Shown piece by piece: positions 34,593 through 43,329 of a DNA stretch of 64,000 nucleotides. Within the stretch, counting starts at the first letter, position 1. Each line of letters opens with the position of its first letter. The notes beneath the pieces are model-generated. The model did not search any database and was not told where the DNA came from. It saw only the letters and a program-made list of their open reading frames with translations. This DNA is from Streptomyces aureus (GTDB lineage: Bacteria; Actinomycetota; Actinomycetes; Streptomycetales; Streptomycetaceae): NCBI RefSeq assembly GCF_000725495.1, contig NZ_JNZD01000007.1:62001-126000 (forward strand). The letters run 5' to 3'. A program made the position numbers and the translations under genes.

Positions 34593-35026
34593 TGGAGCCC
34601 GCCAAAGTCGAGAGGCGCGACCACGCTGCAGCGGCAGCCGAGACCGTCGCGTTGGTCCTCGCCGAGGACTCGCCCCTACCTGACACCCCCGAGGACGTGG
34701 AACAACTCGCCACCCGGCTGCGAGGCCACATCAGCCGGTTAGGGGTCAGCCTCCCTATCGACGAGCCTGTCTTGGTCCGTGCTCGACAACTGGGATCGGC
34801 TCCTCTGCCGGACGGATTCATGCCCAGCCGAGTTCATCTGGTCCGGCTGGCCGAGGCGACGCAGGAACTCGCAGACGCCGTCGAAAGGCTGACCCCTGCG
34901 GACCGGCACGCGGGCCAACCAGCAAAAGAGCGGCGGGTGAGACCCAGTCGCAACACAGTGCGTGTGCTCGTGTTTGCCATCGCACTGATCACCCTGGTCA
35001 TCGCGGCTTCGCTCCCGAGAACGTGA
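34592..35026 (+). CDS. DUF6415-like protein with C-terminal membrane helix
   Basis: A 144-residue protein. The core (PEDVEQLATRLRGHISRLGV, then VHLVRLAEATQELADAVERL) resembles DUF6415, an actinobacterial family of unknown role. The C-terminus has a basic segment followed by a hydrophobic helix (VRVLVFAIALITLVIAA), suggesting a tail anchor. The start overlaps the ATPase stop (TGATG) and GGAGGAAG precedes it. Function unknown. Confidence 0.6.
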   Translation: MEPAKVERRDHAAAAAETVALVLAEDSPLPDTPEDVEQLATRLRGHISRLGVSLPIDEPVLVRARQLGSAPLPDGFMPSRVHLVRLAEATQELADAVERLTPADRHAGQPAKERRVRPSRNTVRVLVFAIALITLVIAASLPRT

Positions 35027-35124
35027 TGGTCGAGGAGACCTCGAATTCCCAGCCAAGCCGTGTCCCCAGCCGCTGCGGCGGCCACTACACCTCCCGGAAA
35101 CCCGGGCCCCTGGAGTCCCCCACG

Positions 35125-37014
35125 ATGAGACACCTCCCCCGTATCGAGCAGTACGGCCTGATTGGCGACATGCAGACCAGCGCACATGTCTGCGACGACG
35201 GCTCGATCGACTGGCTCTGCCTGCCCCGCTTCGACTCGGCCGCAGTCTTCGCCGCACTGCTCGGTTCGCGCGATCACGGCGCTTGGCGCATCGCTCCGGA
35301 CCTCAGCATCACCAACACCGAGCACAGCGCGGTCGCAGAGCGTCAGTACCGTGGCGACTCCCTCGTCCTCGACTCCGTCTGGCGAACGCCCACCGGCACA
35401 GCACGGGTGACGGACTTCATGCCGCCGCGTGACGGCGCTCCTCAAGTGATCCGGATCGTCGAGGGCCTGGCCGGCCACGTGCCCATGCTGTCGACCTTGC
35501 GTCCGCGGCCTGGATACGGGCGCGTAACCCCGTGGGTCCATGGGGAAGGCGGGCGCATGGTCGCCGAGGCAGGCGCGGACGCTCTGTGGCTCGACGCCGT
35601 GATTGAACAGGTTGAAAAGGACGGTGCGATGGTCAGCGCCTTCACTATCACTGCCGGACAGAGCCTTGCGTTCGCACTGACTTGGTGCCAGTCCCACGCT
35701 GATGCCCCGGAGGTTCCGGACCCAGACGCAGCACTCGCCGAGACGATGTCCTTCTGGCAGGTCTGGGCCAACCAGTGCACCTATGAAGGGCCCTACCGCG
35801 AGGCGGTCGTCCGGTCCCTGGTCACACTGAAGGCGATGACGTACGCCCCCAGCGGCGGGATCGTCGCAGCACCGACCACCTCATTGCCCGAACAGATCGG
35901 AGGCCGCCGGAACTGGGACTACCGCTATACGTGGCTACGTGATGCCTCCACAACCCTGGCCGCCCTGCTGGGAACCGGTTACCGAGATGAGGCAAGGGCG
36001 TGGCGTCGATGGTTGCTGAGGGCTCTGGCGGGCGATCCGGAGAACCTCCAGATCATGTACGGGGTCGCCGGGGAGCGCGAGTTGCCCGAGCGGGAACTGG
36101 AATGGCTGCCTGGCTACGAGAATTCGGCGCCCGTGCGAGTGGGAAATGAGGCTGCCAGGCAGCTTCAGCTCGACGTGTACGGCGAGGTAGTCGAAACCCT
36201 GTACCTCGCACACCACAACGGTGTTGCCCGCTGTGGTGATACCGCAGTCCTGCACCAACGGTTGGTGCGGCAGCTCGCGCGACACTGGCAGGAGCCAGAC
36301 GAAGGCATCTGGGAGATCCGCGGAGCGCGCCGTCACTTCGTGCACTCCAAGGTGATGTCCTGGGTGGCCCTCGACCGTACGATCCGCCTGGCCAAGGCCG
36401 GTGCCCTCGACGTGGACCTGTCCGACTTGATGGAGTTGCGCGACACCATCCACCGGCAGGTCTGTCAGCTGGGCTTCGATCCGGTGCGCAACACGTTCAC
36501 CCAGTCCTACGGTTCCCGGGAACTGGACGCGGCCCTGCTACTGATTCCCCGTGTGGGCTTCCTCCCTCCCGACGACCCTCGCGTCATTGGGACCGTGGAA
36601 GCAATCCGCCGTGAGCTGTCGACGCCCGACGGACTCGTCCACCGCTACCCAACCACTGCCACTGGCAGCGGAGTTGACGGGATTTCCGGAGGTGAGGGGA
36701 CCTTCCTCCTGTGCTCCTTCTGGATGGTCGACGCCCTTGCCCTCATCGGGCGTCTGGATGAGGCTCATGCGCTGTTCGGTCACCTTCTCTCGTTGCGCAG
36801 CGACCTCGGTCTGCTCGCCGAGGAGTACGATCCCGCCGCCGGACGGCAACTCGGCAACTTCCCCCAGGCGTTCAGCCACATGGGCCTGATCGAAAGCGCC
36901 CTTCTGCTGCAGCGGTTGGCTCCGGCCACACCGCGCCACCTGCCCGACAACTCCTCCTGGGGCTTGCTCGGACCCCGCGGCGACGCTGCGACCCCCATCG
37001 GGGCGCTCCGATGA
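35125..37014 (+). CDS. Glycoside hydrolase family 15 (trehalase/glucoamylase-like)
   Basis: A 629-residue cytoplasmic GH15 protein. The N-terminal beta-sandwich starts IEQYGLIGDMQTSAHVCDDG and SIDWLCLPRFDS. The (alpha/alpha)6 barrel carries GGRRNWDYRYTWLRDA (residues about 259-274), which lines the active site, and GEGTFLLCSFWMVDAL, holding a likely catalytic Glu. Actinobacterial GH15 proteins of this kind include trehalases and glucan hydrolases; the substrate is not determined. ATG at 35125 (GGAG upstream) begins the conserved region; GTG at 35023 would overlap the previous gene. Confidence 0.88.
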   Translation: MRHLPRIEQYGLIGDMQTSAHVCDDGSIDWLCLPRFDSAAVFAALLGSRDHGAWRIAPDLSITNTEHSAVAERQYRGDSLVLDSVWRTPTGTARVTDFMPPRDGAPQVIRIVEGLAGHVPMLSTLRPRPGYGRVTPWVHGEGGRMVAEAGADALWLDAVIEQVEKDGAMVSAFTITAGQSLAFALTWCQSHADAPEVPDPDAALAETMSFWQVWANQCTYEGPYREAVVRSLVTLKAMTYAPSGGIVAAPTTSLPEQIGGRRNWDYRYTWLRDASTTLAALLGTGYRDEARAWRRWLLRALAGDPENLQIMYGVAGERELPERELEWLPGYENSAPVRVGNEAARQLQLDVYGEVVETLYLAHHNGVARCGDTAVLHQRLVRQLARHWQEPDEGIWEIRGARRHFVHSKVMSWVALDRTIRLAKAGALDVDLSDLMELRDTIHRQVCQLGFDPVRNTFTQSYGSRELDAALLLIPRVGFLPPDDPRVIGTVEAIRRELSTPDGLVHRYPTTATGSGVDGISGGEGTFLLCSFWMVDALALIGRLDEAHALFGHLLSLRSDLGLLAEEYDPAAGRQLGNFPQAFSHMGLIESALLLQRLAPATPRHLPDNSSWGLLGPRGDAATPIGALR

Positions 37015-37676
37015 CCGACCACTCAACCTCCGCCCCGGCCGAGCATCGCCTTTCGCATGCGGACACGGATACGGCCGCGGTCCGGTCCGTCTACGAGATG
37101 CGCTCCTTGCGCACCGACGCCGAACGGGCGGAGGCGGTCGCACTGGTCGAGGACCGTCTTGGCTGGCTCACACGGCATGGACTGCCCAAGCCCGCCGGCG
37201 CAGACATTCCGGAGCTCTTCTGGAGCAAGGAGTTACGTACGGTCGGGCTGTTCGAGGACGGCCTCCTGCTGGCCTGCATGATCCTCGGCCTGGAGGCCGG
37301 CTCCGGGCGCGAGGGCAGCGCCGAAACAGGCTCTCGCCTGCTCCTCCATCACGTGTACACGCTTCCCGAGCACCCGGACGACATCGTCAGGCTGATCACC
37401 TTGTGGTCATCCGACTACGCCGCCCGCCTCGACCGGCCGGGTGTCCGTGCGGAGACCTACGCACCGCGCGAACCGAACACCGGTCCGACCCGCCGCTTCC
37501 TCGATCGTCTGCAGGAAATGGGCTGGACCGTGACCGGGACGGCCGCGCTGTTCGGCGAGCACGTCATACGTCTCGAACTGCGTGCTGAGGCTCGCCCTCC
37601 GCTCCTGCTCCTCATCCGCTGCGAAGTCCCCCTTCCTTTACCAGCCTCGTCGGACAGCAAGGGGAGAACATCATGA
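37011..37676 (+). CDS. GNAT-like N-acetyltransferase-fold protein
   Basis: A 221-residue protein whose central part (LRTVGLFEDGLLLACMILGL, LLLHHVYTLPEHPDDIVRLI and the late GPTRRFLDRLQEMGWTVTGT) fits a diverged GNAT fold. The classic acetyl-CoA loop RxxGxG/A is not clear, so catalysis is uncertain. It overlaps the glycosidase gene by four bases and the next gene by four bases, so it belongs to the same operon. No substrate can be proposed. Confidence 0.55.
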   Translation: MTDHSTSAPAEHRLSHADTDTAAVRSVYEMRSLRTDAERAEAVALVEDRLGWLTRHGLPKPAGADIPELFWSKELRTVGLFEDGLLLACMILGLEAGSGREGSAETGSRLLLHHVYTLPEHPDDIVRLITLWSSDYAARLDRPGVRAETYAPREPNTGPTRRFLDRLQEMGWTVTGTAALFGEHVIRLELRAEARPPLLLLIRCEVPLPLPASSDSKGRTS

Positions 37677-38260
37677 CGGCCGGAAATCCGCTGCGGCCCG
37701 ATCTTGCCCACGAACTGATCTCGCGCGCGCAGCAGGAAGCCGAGCGCTGGGCACGGCATGTGCGCAATGAACTCGACTCGGTGCACCTGGGGCAGGGCCG
37801 GCATGCCGATCATGTCAACGCCAAGATGCTTGCTCGTGTCCTGGCCGATCACGGCTGGCCGGGCCATCGTCTCGTCGGGCCTGCGGCCTCCCGCGCCGCC
37901 TGGCTGCTCGCGCTGCACGCCGACGACGAACCCGACTTCCAGCGTACGGCCGCCCGCCTGCTGCACCGTGCTGCCCAGGCCGGTGACGCTTGCCTGCAGC
38001 AGTGGGCCCATCTCCAGGACCGTGCCCTGGTCAACAGCCTGCAGTCGCAGGAGTTCGGCACCCAGTACCGCCTTGGCCCCGACGGTCTGGAGCCCTACCC
38101 GATCCGGGAGCCGGATCTCCTCGAAGCGCGCCGGGGCGACGCAGGTCTCCTTCCCTCCGCAGCGGTCTTCGCTGCTCTTCAGCAACGGCTCTCCGCTCCG
38201 GCCTCCCCAGGGACGCATGACGACACGATCCGCCTCACGGCCCTTGCGGGTGCAGCGTGA
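37673..38260 (+). CDS. DUF6624-like protein
   Basis: A 195-residue cytoplasmic protein with DUF6624 hallmarks: an N-terminal helix ending near VNAKMLARVLADHGWPGHRL, AAWLLALHADDEPDFQ and LQDRALVNSLQSQEFGTQYR. The family is found in many bacteria, often beside biosynthetic or defence genes; its biochemical role is unknown. The start overlaps the upstream GNAT-like gene by four bases. Confidence 0.65.
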   Translation: MTAGNPLRPDLAHELISRAQQEAERWARHVRNELDSVHLGQGRHADHVNAKMLARVLADHGWPGHRLVGPAASRAAWLLALHADDEPDFQRTAARLLHRAAQAGDACLQQWAHLQDRALVNSLQSQEFGTQYRLGPDGLEPYPIREPDLLEARRGDAGLLPSAAVFAALQQRLSAPASPGTHDDTIRLTALAGAA

Positions 38261-38355
38261 CGCGGCCACGCACGCGCGGAAGAGCTGCACTCCGACCTGT
38301 GTGTGCTGCAGGTCAAACGCAGGTTAGGCAGCGCACTACGGACGAAAGGCCACAG

Positions 38356-38778
38356 ATGAAGACCTCCTACGCCGTCCTCATCGCCTCCGCGGTGGGGGCG
38401 GTCGCGACCGGACTTGCCGAACGCCGACACCGCCAGCGGCTGACGCTGGACGCCGAGGTGATCCACCAGCAGCTGCTGGCAGACATCGCCACCGACCCCC
38501 AGCAGCAGGCGATATGGGCAACCGACGGCCTGCCCCCGCAGGAGTACGCCGAAGCGGTGCACTGCAACCGCCAGATCAGCCTTCTTGCGGTCAAGTTCCG
38601 CACCGGCCTTCTCAACCGTCACGCCCTCAGGGTGCAGGCGCGCTGGTTGATGCAGCGCCCTGCCGCCCGTGCCTATTGGAGGCGTTTCGGCAGTTTCCGG
38701 AAGGACGAAGCCGTGGACCGCTGGGACCGGCACCTCGTTTCCGTGCTGGCCCAAGAGTTCACCGCCGTCCCCGGATAG
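38356..38778 (+). CDS. DUF6082-like membrane-anchored protein (short)
   Basis: A 140-residue protein with a short N-terminal hydrophobic helix (SYAVLIASAVGAVATGLA), a basic segment, and a Trp/Arg-rich helical C-terminal part (LQRPAARAYWRRFGSFR-like). It resembles the core-chromosome DUF6082 protein at 22411 in layout. ATG at 38356 has GAAAGG upstream. It is the last gene before the deazaguanine operon and may belong to the preceding one. Confidence 0.5.
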   Translation: MKTSYAVLIASAVGAVATGLAERRHRQRLTLDAEVIHQQLLADIATDPQQQAIWATDGLPPQEYAEAVHCNRQISLLAVKFRTGLLNRHALRVQARWLMQRPAARAYWRRFGSFRKDEAVDRWDRHLVSVLAQEFTAVPG

Positions 38779-38885
38779 GCCCTTCCCCTTCTCCGCCCGC
38801 CTACGACGTGCCGCCGGTGTCTTCCTTCAAACCCGAGCCGGGGCACCGCGCCATTTCCTTGCGATCCCACGAAAAGGAGCCTTGA

Positions 38886-39302
38886 GTGACCAGCTTGCTC
38901 GCCGCCGTCTCCTTGCCCCCGGGCACCACCACGATCGGCAAGACGTTCACCTTCGAAGCCGGGCATCGGCTGCCCGGGCTTCCGCCCGAACACAAGTGCA
39001 GCCGCCAGCACGGGCACAGCTACCAGGTTGAGGTCGCCTTGACCGCCTCCGCCCTGGAAGCGCCCGGATTCGTCACCGACTTCGGAGCGCTTGCCCCGTT
39101 CAAGGAGTTCCTCGACAACGAACTCGATCACCGCAATCTGCACGAAGTGCTGCCCTTCGACCCGACCTCGGAGCTGTTGGCTCAGTTCCTGGCCGGCTGG
39201 TTCATCCAGAACCTTGAGCCGCACATCCCCGGACGCCTGGTCTCGGTCGCCGTTCGGGAGACCGAGCGCAGCTGGGCCCGGTTCACCGTGGAGGGGCAAT
39301 GA
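38886..39302 (+). CDS. queD: 6-carboxytetrahydropterin synthase (QueD)
   Basis: A 138-residue enzyme that converts dihydroneopterin triphosphate to 6-carboxy-tetrahydropterin. Zinc ligands and the catalytic Cys are in order: AGHRL (His27), KCSRQHGHSY (Cys38, His42, His44), then the DHRNLHEV motif and a C-terminal Glu in RETERSW. GTG at 38886 follows AAAAGGAG at good spacing. The stop overlaps the queE start (ATGA). It is the second step after FolE in 7-deazaguanine synthesis. Confidence 0.93.
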   Translation: MTSLLAAVSLPPGTTTIGKTFTFEAGHRLPGLPPEHKCSRQHGHSYQVEVALTASALEAPGFVTDFGALAPFKEFLDNELDHRNLHEVLPFDPTSELLAQFLAGWFIQNLEPHIPGRLVSVAVRETERSWARFTVEGQ

Positions 39303-40045
39303 CCATGCACGGACCTGCACTTCCACAACTCGCTGAGGCCGACGCCGACTTCCAGGTGATCATCGCGGAGTGTTTCGGCATCGAGACGCCGACCTTCCAG
39401 GGCGAGGGACCCAGCTGCGGGCAGCCGGCCTTGTTCATCCGGCTGTCCCGGTGCAATCTGACCTGCACTCTGTGCGACACGAAGTACACCTGGGACTGGA
39501 GCCGGTACGACCCGGGCGAGGAATCGGAGAAGCGGTCGGTCGCGGACCTGGCGGCCTGGGCCGCATCTTCGCCTGTCGAATTGGTGGTGATCACCGGAGG
39601 CGAGCCGCTGATCCAGCAGACGAAGGTAGTCCCGCTCGTCCAGCGTCTGCTGGCAGCGGGGAAGCGCGTTGAGATCGAGACGAACGGCACGCTGAAGCCC
39701 GACCCGGCGCTGCTGGTCGACGGCGTCTGCTTCAACGTCTCGCCCAAGCTCGCCAGCTTCGGGGCGGACGAGGCCAAGAGCCTGGTGTCGGGTGCGCTGG
39801 AGGTATTTGCCGCATCCGGGCATGCGGTCTTCAAGTTCGTCGCCTCGTCGCTGGCCGACCTCGACCGGATTGCCGAGGTCGCCGGTGCACATGCCCTCGC
39901 GCCGGTGTGGATCATGCCGGAAGGCGCCACCAGCGAGGTGGTCATCGCGCGGACCCGTGAACTCGCGGACGCGGTCGCGGCCCGGCATTGGCACTTCACC
40001 ACCCGCCTTCATGTGCTGGCCTTCGCCGACGCGCGAGGCCGCTGA
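39299..40045 (+). CDS. queE: 7-carboxy-7-deazaguanine synthase (QueE), radical SAM
   Basis: A 248-residue radical-SAM enzyme that contracts carboxytetrahydropterin to 7-carboxy-7-deazaguanine (CDG). The substrate loop IETPTFQGEGPSCGQPALFI precedes the iron-sulfur cysteines Cys52, Cys56 and Cys59 in RCNLTCTLCDTKYTW (CxxxCxxC). VVITGGEPL is the SAM-binding GGE motif, and VEIETNGT and CFNVSPKL follow as in the family. It overlaps queD by four bases. The product is the committed 7-deazaguanine precursor. Confidence 0.95.
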   Translation: MTMHGPALPQLAEADADFQVIIAECFGIETPTFQGEGPSCGQPALFIRLSRCNLTCTLCDTKYTWDWSRYDPGEESEKRSVADLAAWAASSPVELVVITGGEPLIQQTKVVPLVQRLLAAGKRVEIETNGTLKPDPALLVDGVCFNVSPKLASFGADEAKSLVSGALEVFAASGHAVFKFVASSLADLDRIAEVAGAHALAPVWIMPEGATSEVVIARTRELADAVAARHWHFTTRLHVLAFADARGR

Positions 40046-40083
40046 CCCCCCGCTTGTCCCGTCCTGGAAGCGAGAAGACGCTC

Positions 40084-40722
40084 ATGACGCATGCTGTCGT
40101 CACCCCCATCATCGGCTCGGGGGACGCCTCACCGGAGTCCGCCGTGCCCGTCTCGCCCATCGACATGGGCCGGGTCGCCGACCTGATCGGCCAACTCCTG
40201 GTCGAACTGGGCGAGGACCCCACCCGTGAGGGCCTGATCGGAACCCCGGAGCGGGTGGCCGCCTGGTGGAGCGACCTGCTGTCCCCGACTGGCTCCGCGG
40301 CGGCGACCTGCTTCGCCGAATCCCACCTGAGCAACCAGCTGGTGGTGGTCGGCGGCATGAGCGTGTGGAGCGTGTGCGAGCACCACCTGCTGCCCATGAA
40401 CCTCGCCGTCGCGGCCGGATACGTGCCGGACGGTGAGGTGGTGGGGCTGTCGAAGTTCGGGCGGATCGCGCGGGCACATGCCGGGCGGCTGCAGGTCCAA
40501 GAACGTTTCACCCGCCAGATCGCCGAGGAACTCACCGGCGTGATCAAGTCCGAGGACATCGCTGTCGCCGTGCGCGGGACCCACCTGTGCATGAGCATGC
40601 GCGGGGTACGGATGGAGGAGGCCCGGACCACCACCGTGCACGCCGGCGGGCGCTTCGGCAGCGACCCGGTGTTGTCCCAACAGTTCCTCACCATCGCCGC
40701 CGCGCAGTGGGGAGCCCGGTGA
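40084..40722 (+). CDS. folE: GTP cyclohydrolase I (FolE type)
   Basis: A 212-residue enzyme converting GTP to dihydroneopterin triphosphate. Zinc ligands are in SVCEHHLLPM (Cys98, His101) and HLCMSMRGV (Cys169); GLSKFGRIARAHAGRLQVQE holds the substrate-binding residues. It is an accessory copy beside QueD and QueE, supplying deazaguanine rather than folate. ATG at 40084 (GAGAAG upstream) begins 38 bases after queE, and its stop overlaps the next gene (TGATG). Confidence 0.95.
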   Translation: MTHAVVTPIIGSGDASPESAVPVSPIDMGRVADLIGQLLVELGEDPTREGLIGTPERVAAWWSDLLSPTGSAAATCFAESHLSNQLVVVGGMSVWSVCEHHLLPMNLAVAAGYVPDGEVVGLSKFGRIARAHAGRLQVQERFTRQIAEELTGVIKSEDIAVAVRGTHLCMSMRGVRMEEARTTTVHAGGRFGSDPVLSQQFLTIAAAQWGAR

Positions 40723-41543
40723 TGGCCCCCAGCATCGACTTCTCCGTCATCGCCCCGCCCGCCTATCTGGAGCAGTTCGTTGGCCAGGAGCCGGCCCGTG
40801 TCCACCACGTGGCCGCCCAGCAGGTCCTGTCCGATGCCATGTATCGGGCCTTCTTCGCCCGCGAGGCCGAGCGCGGCGCGGAGATCATCGTTGACAACGG
40901 CGTCTTCGACCTCGGATATGCCCTGCCCGCAGCCAAGTTGGTCGACGCCGGGCGGGCGATCGGGGCGAGGGAGATCATCCTGCCGGACGTCATGCGCGAT
41001 GGCGCGGCCACCGTGAAGGCGAGTGAGCAGGCCGCCAAGGAGATCAAGGACCTGGCCGGTGACGCCTTCCGGCTGTGTGCGGTGTTGCACGCTGCGGACG
41101 ACGAGGAGTGGCTGCGCACCTATGACGCCCTCGTCTCAGGTGGCTGGGCCGGGGCCATCGCCCTGCCGGCCTCGCGTCGACCTGACCCGACCAGGCAGCT
41201 GTGCCGCACCCGCTGGGCGGCCACGGCCTACCTGGAAGAGCGCGGTCTGGTCGAGGCGCGCCTCGTCTACCGGTTGCTCGGGCTGGGCCGTACCGGCCAT
41301 CTGGAGCTCATCGAGCAACGCGAGCACGAGTGGATCGCCTCCGTGGACGGCGCGGCCCCCGTCATCCTCGGCGCGATGGGGATCGCCCTGCTGCCCGAGG
41401 GCCCCTACGAGAAGCCCTCCACTCCCCGGATCGAGCAGCTCGGCCCGATCTCCGAGGACCGCTTCGGCCTGATCCGGCACAACATCGCCGTCGTCCGCAC
41501 GGCGGCTGGCAGCAGCGTCATGATCGCCGAGGAGCGCCGATGA
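40722..41543 (+). CDS. DpdA/TGT-like deazaguanine transglycosylase family protein
   Basis: A 273-residue protein resembling phage-type DpdA, relatives of tRNA-guanine transglycosylase that exchange guanine in DNA for a 7-deazaguanine. Visible signatures are EIIVDNGVFDLGY (Asp58), EIILPDVMRDGAAT (Asp89), RLCAVLHAADDEEWL, GAIALPASRR, RLVYRLLGLGRTGHLELI and EWIASVDGAAP (Asp209). This is the expected order of DpdA motifs, including the candidate catalytic aspartates. I see no zinc-binding Cys cluster. The placement directly behind folE, with an overlapping start, supports the role. DNA, RNA or a free nucleoside could be the substrate. Confidence 0.72.
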   Translation: MAPSIDFSVIAPPAYLEQFVGQEPARVHHVAAQQVLSDAMYRAFFAREAERGAEIIVDNGVFDLGYALPAAKLVDAGRAIGAREIILPDVMRDGAATVKASEQAAKEIKDLAGDAFRLCAVLHAADDEEWLRTYDALVSGGWAGAIALPASRRPDPTRQLCRTRWAATAYLEERGLVEARLVYRLLGLGRTGHLELIEQREHEWIASVDGAAPVILGAMGIALLPEGPYEKPSTPRIEQLGPISEDRFGLIRHNIAVVRTAAGSSVMIAEERR

Positions 41544-42616
41544 CCTCCCTGCTCGCCGAACCCGCCCCCGGACTGCTGCGCGCGGCCCCGATCCCGGCCG
41601 ACGGTCACACCATGGGGTGGGACAGTCTGCTGCGCTACCTGACGATCAAGGTGCACCATCTCATCCAGGACCGGGACTGGGACAGCATCCGCGTCATCGG
41701 CGGCTACGACCGCACGGCCGTGATCTCCCACCACGAGAAGACCGGCAAGCTGTTCAACTTCGAGCGGCCCACTGCCCAGGTCCACGGCAACGATCTGGTC
41801 ATCAAGGCGTTCCCCGGCGCCGACTACGTCCAGCACTACGCACTGATCATCGCCGCCTATCTGGCCATGACCAACCGCCCCGCCGGCGCGGTCACCTACC
41901 AGCCGCCCGGGCAGGACGAGTGCCGCACCGCGCTCGACGGGCTCGACCTCGACCTGGACGGCGATCTCGTGATCGTGGGCTGGGGCCTTCAGTACCTCGC
42001 CCCCGACAACGGGGTGTGGACCCGCGGGCCCGGCTACGCCTGGCAGTGCACCGAGATCGCCGGCCGCCGCGTGGTGTACCTCGGATTCCTCCACAGCATC
42101 TGGGGCGACGTCGCCGGACAGGTCGTCGCCCGCCTGGCCGCACTCGGAGCCCACGACGTCGTCTACGTCGGCAAGGTCGGAGCCCTTGCCCCCGGCATCG
42201 AGCCGAACACATGGCTGGCCACCGGCAACACGAGCCTAGTGAGCGGCGCGCTGGTGTCCTGGGACGACTTCTTCGGTGACTTCGCCTCCGCCCAGGCAGG
42301 CGTGCACCGCGGACTGCATGCCACCTCGCCGTCGATCCTGCTGGAAAACCGCGACTGGCTAGCCAAGCACGCCGCGTACGACTTCGTCGACCCGGAGATC
42401 GGCCCCATGGGGGCGGCTGCCCGCCAGGCGGAGATCAGATTCGGCTACCTCCACGTCATCTCCAACAACCTGGCCCGGCACTACCCCGCCGACCTGTCCA
42501 ATGAGCGGCACCTCGACGTCCTGCGCCGCCGCGCCGTCCTGATCGACCGCATCCGCGACATCATCACCGGCTGCCTGACCGGCCGCCCGCCCCACACCCT
42601 CCAAGGAGCCCGATGA
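41540..42616 (+). CDS. Nucleoside phosphorylase-like protein
   Basis: A 358-residue protein. An N-terminal domain of unknown type (about 1-135) precedes a PNP/UDP-phosphorylase-like domain (about 140-315): VVYLGFLHSIWGDVAGQVVA, then LGAHDVVYVGKVGALAPGIE, FVDPEIGPMGAAARQA (283-296; the family's nucleoside-binding M-E region) and FGYLHVISNN. It would cleave or form an N-glycosidic bond. In this operon the likely base is a 7-deazaguanine, which is an inference. The start overlaps the DpdA-like gene, and the kinase overlaps its stop. Confidence 0.7.
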   Translation: MTSLLAEPAPGLLRAAPIPADGHTMGWDSLLRYLTIKVHHLIQDRDWDSIRVIGGYDRTAVISHHEKTGKLFNFERPTAQVHGNDLVIKAFPGADYVQHYALIIAAYLAMTNRPAGAVTYQPPGQDECRTALDGLDLDLDGDLVIVGWGLQYLAPDNGVWTRGPGYAWQCTEIAGRRVVYLGFLHSIWGDVAGQVVARLAALGAHDVVYVGKVGALAPGIEPNTWLATGNTSLVSGALVSWDDFFGDFASAQAGVHRGLHATSPSILLENRDWLAKHAAYDFVDPEIGPMGAAARQAEIRFGYLHVISNNLARHYPADLSNERHLDVLRRRAVLIDRIRDIITGCLTGRPPHTLQGAR

Positions 42617-43302
42617 CGACCCCAGCACCCCCCGCAGCCCGCGGCCGTGAGATCACGGTCACCGGCATCGACGGTGCGGGAAAGTCCACCCTCGCCGCCC
42701 ACCTGCACCAGGCCCTCAACGACGCCGGCCACCAAGCGATCCTCGTCGGCAAGCACTCCACCGACGTTCCCATGGACGCCGACCTTTCGGCGTACGTCGA
42801 CCGGCTCAACGCACTGGTCTACCGCCGCGACGCCCGCGTGGCCCAGGCGTGCGGCGACCACTACTGGCTGCTGGCCCTGGCCTCCTGGTACACGCTCCAG
42901 GACCAGCTCGTCATCCGGCCCGCGCTCGCCGCAGGCACCCACGTGATCCTCGACAACGCCCACCACAAGATCCTGGCCCGCTACGCGGTCAACCCCGACG
43001 TCTCCACCCGCCTCGCCGAACAGGTCTTCGCCCACCTCACCGAACCCGACCTGGTGATCTTCCTGCGGATCAGCGCGGCCGAGGCCCTCGCCCGCAAGAG
43101 GTCCTTCACCTCCCTGGAGACCGGCCACTCCGGCACCGCAGACGCAGACTTCATCCGCTACCAGGACACCGTCCTGGCCCAGCTGCGCGCCTACGAGCAG
43201 CGCGGCGGATGGCTGTCGCTGGATGTCACCGACATGGACCGCGACCACGTCTTCAAGACCGCCGCCGCCGCGCTCGCCGACCGCCTGCACCTTCACCTCT
43301 GA
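42613..43302 (+). CDS. Thymidylate kinase-like nucleotide kinase
   Basis: A 229-residue P-loop kinase of the dTMP kinase family. The Walker A is TGIDGAGKST (residues 17-26) and the helical core is typical, but the DR(Y/F) motif of thymidylate kinases is replaced by ILDNAHHKILARY, and the lid has RKRSF. Substrate specificity has therefore probably changed. It is the sixth gene of the overlapped queD-to-kinase run and could phosphorylate a deazaguanine (deoxy)nucleoside monophosphate. Confidence 0.75.
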   Translation: MTTPAPPAARGREITVTGIDGAGKSTLAAHLHQALNDAGHQAILVGKHSTDVPMDADLSAYVDRLNALVYRRDARVAQACGDHYWLLALASWYTLQDQLVIRPALAAGTHVILDNAHHKILARYAVNPDVSTRLAEQVFAHLTEPDLVIFLRISAAEALARKRSFTSLETGHSGTADADFIRYQDTVLAQLRAYEQRGGWLSLDVTDMDRDHVFKTAAAALADRLHLHL

Positions 43303-43329
43303 CCTGCCGCCACCTGCGAGGAACGCACC

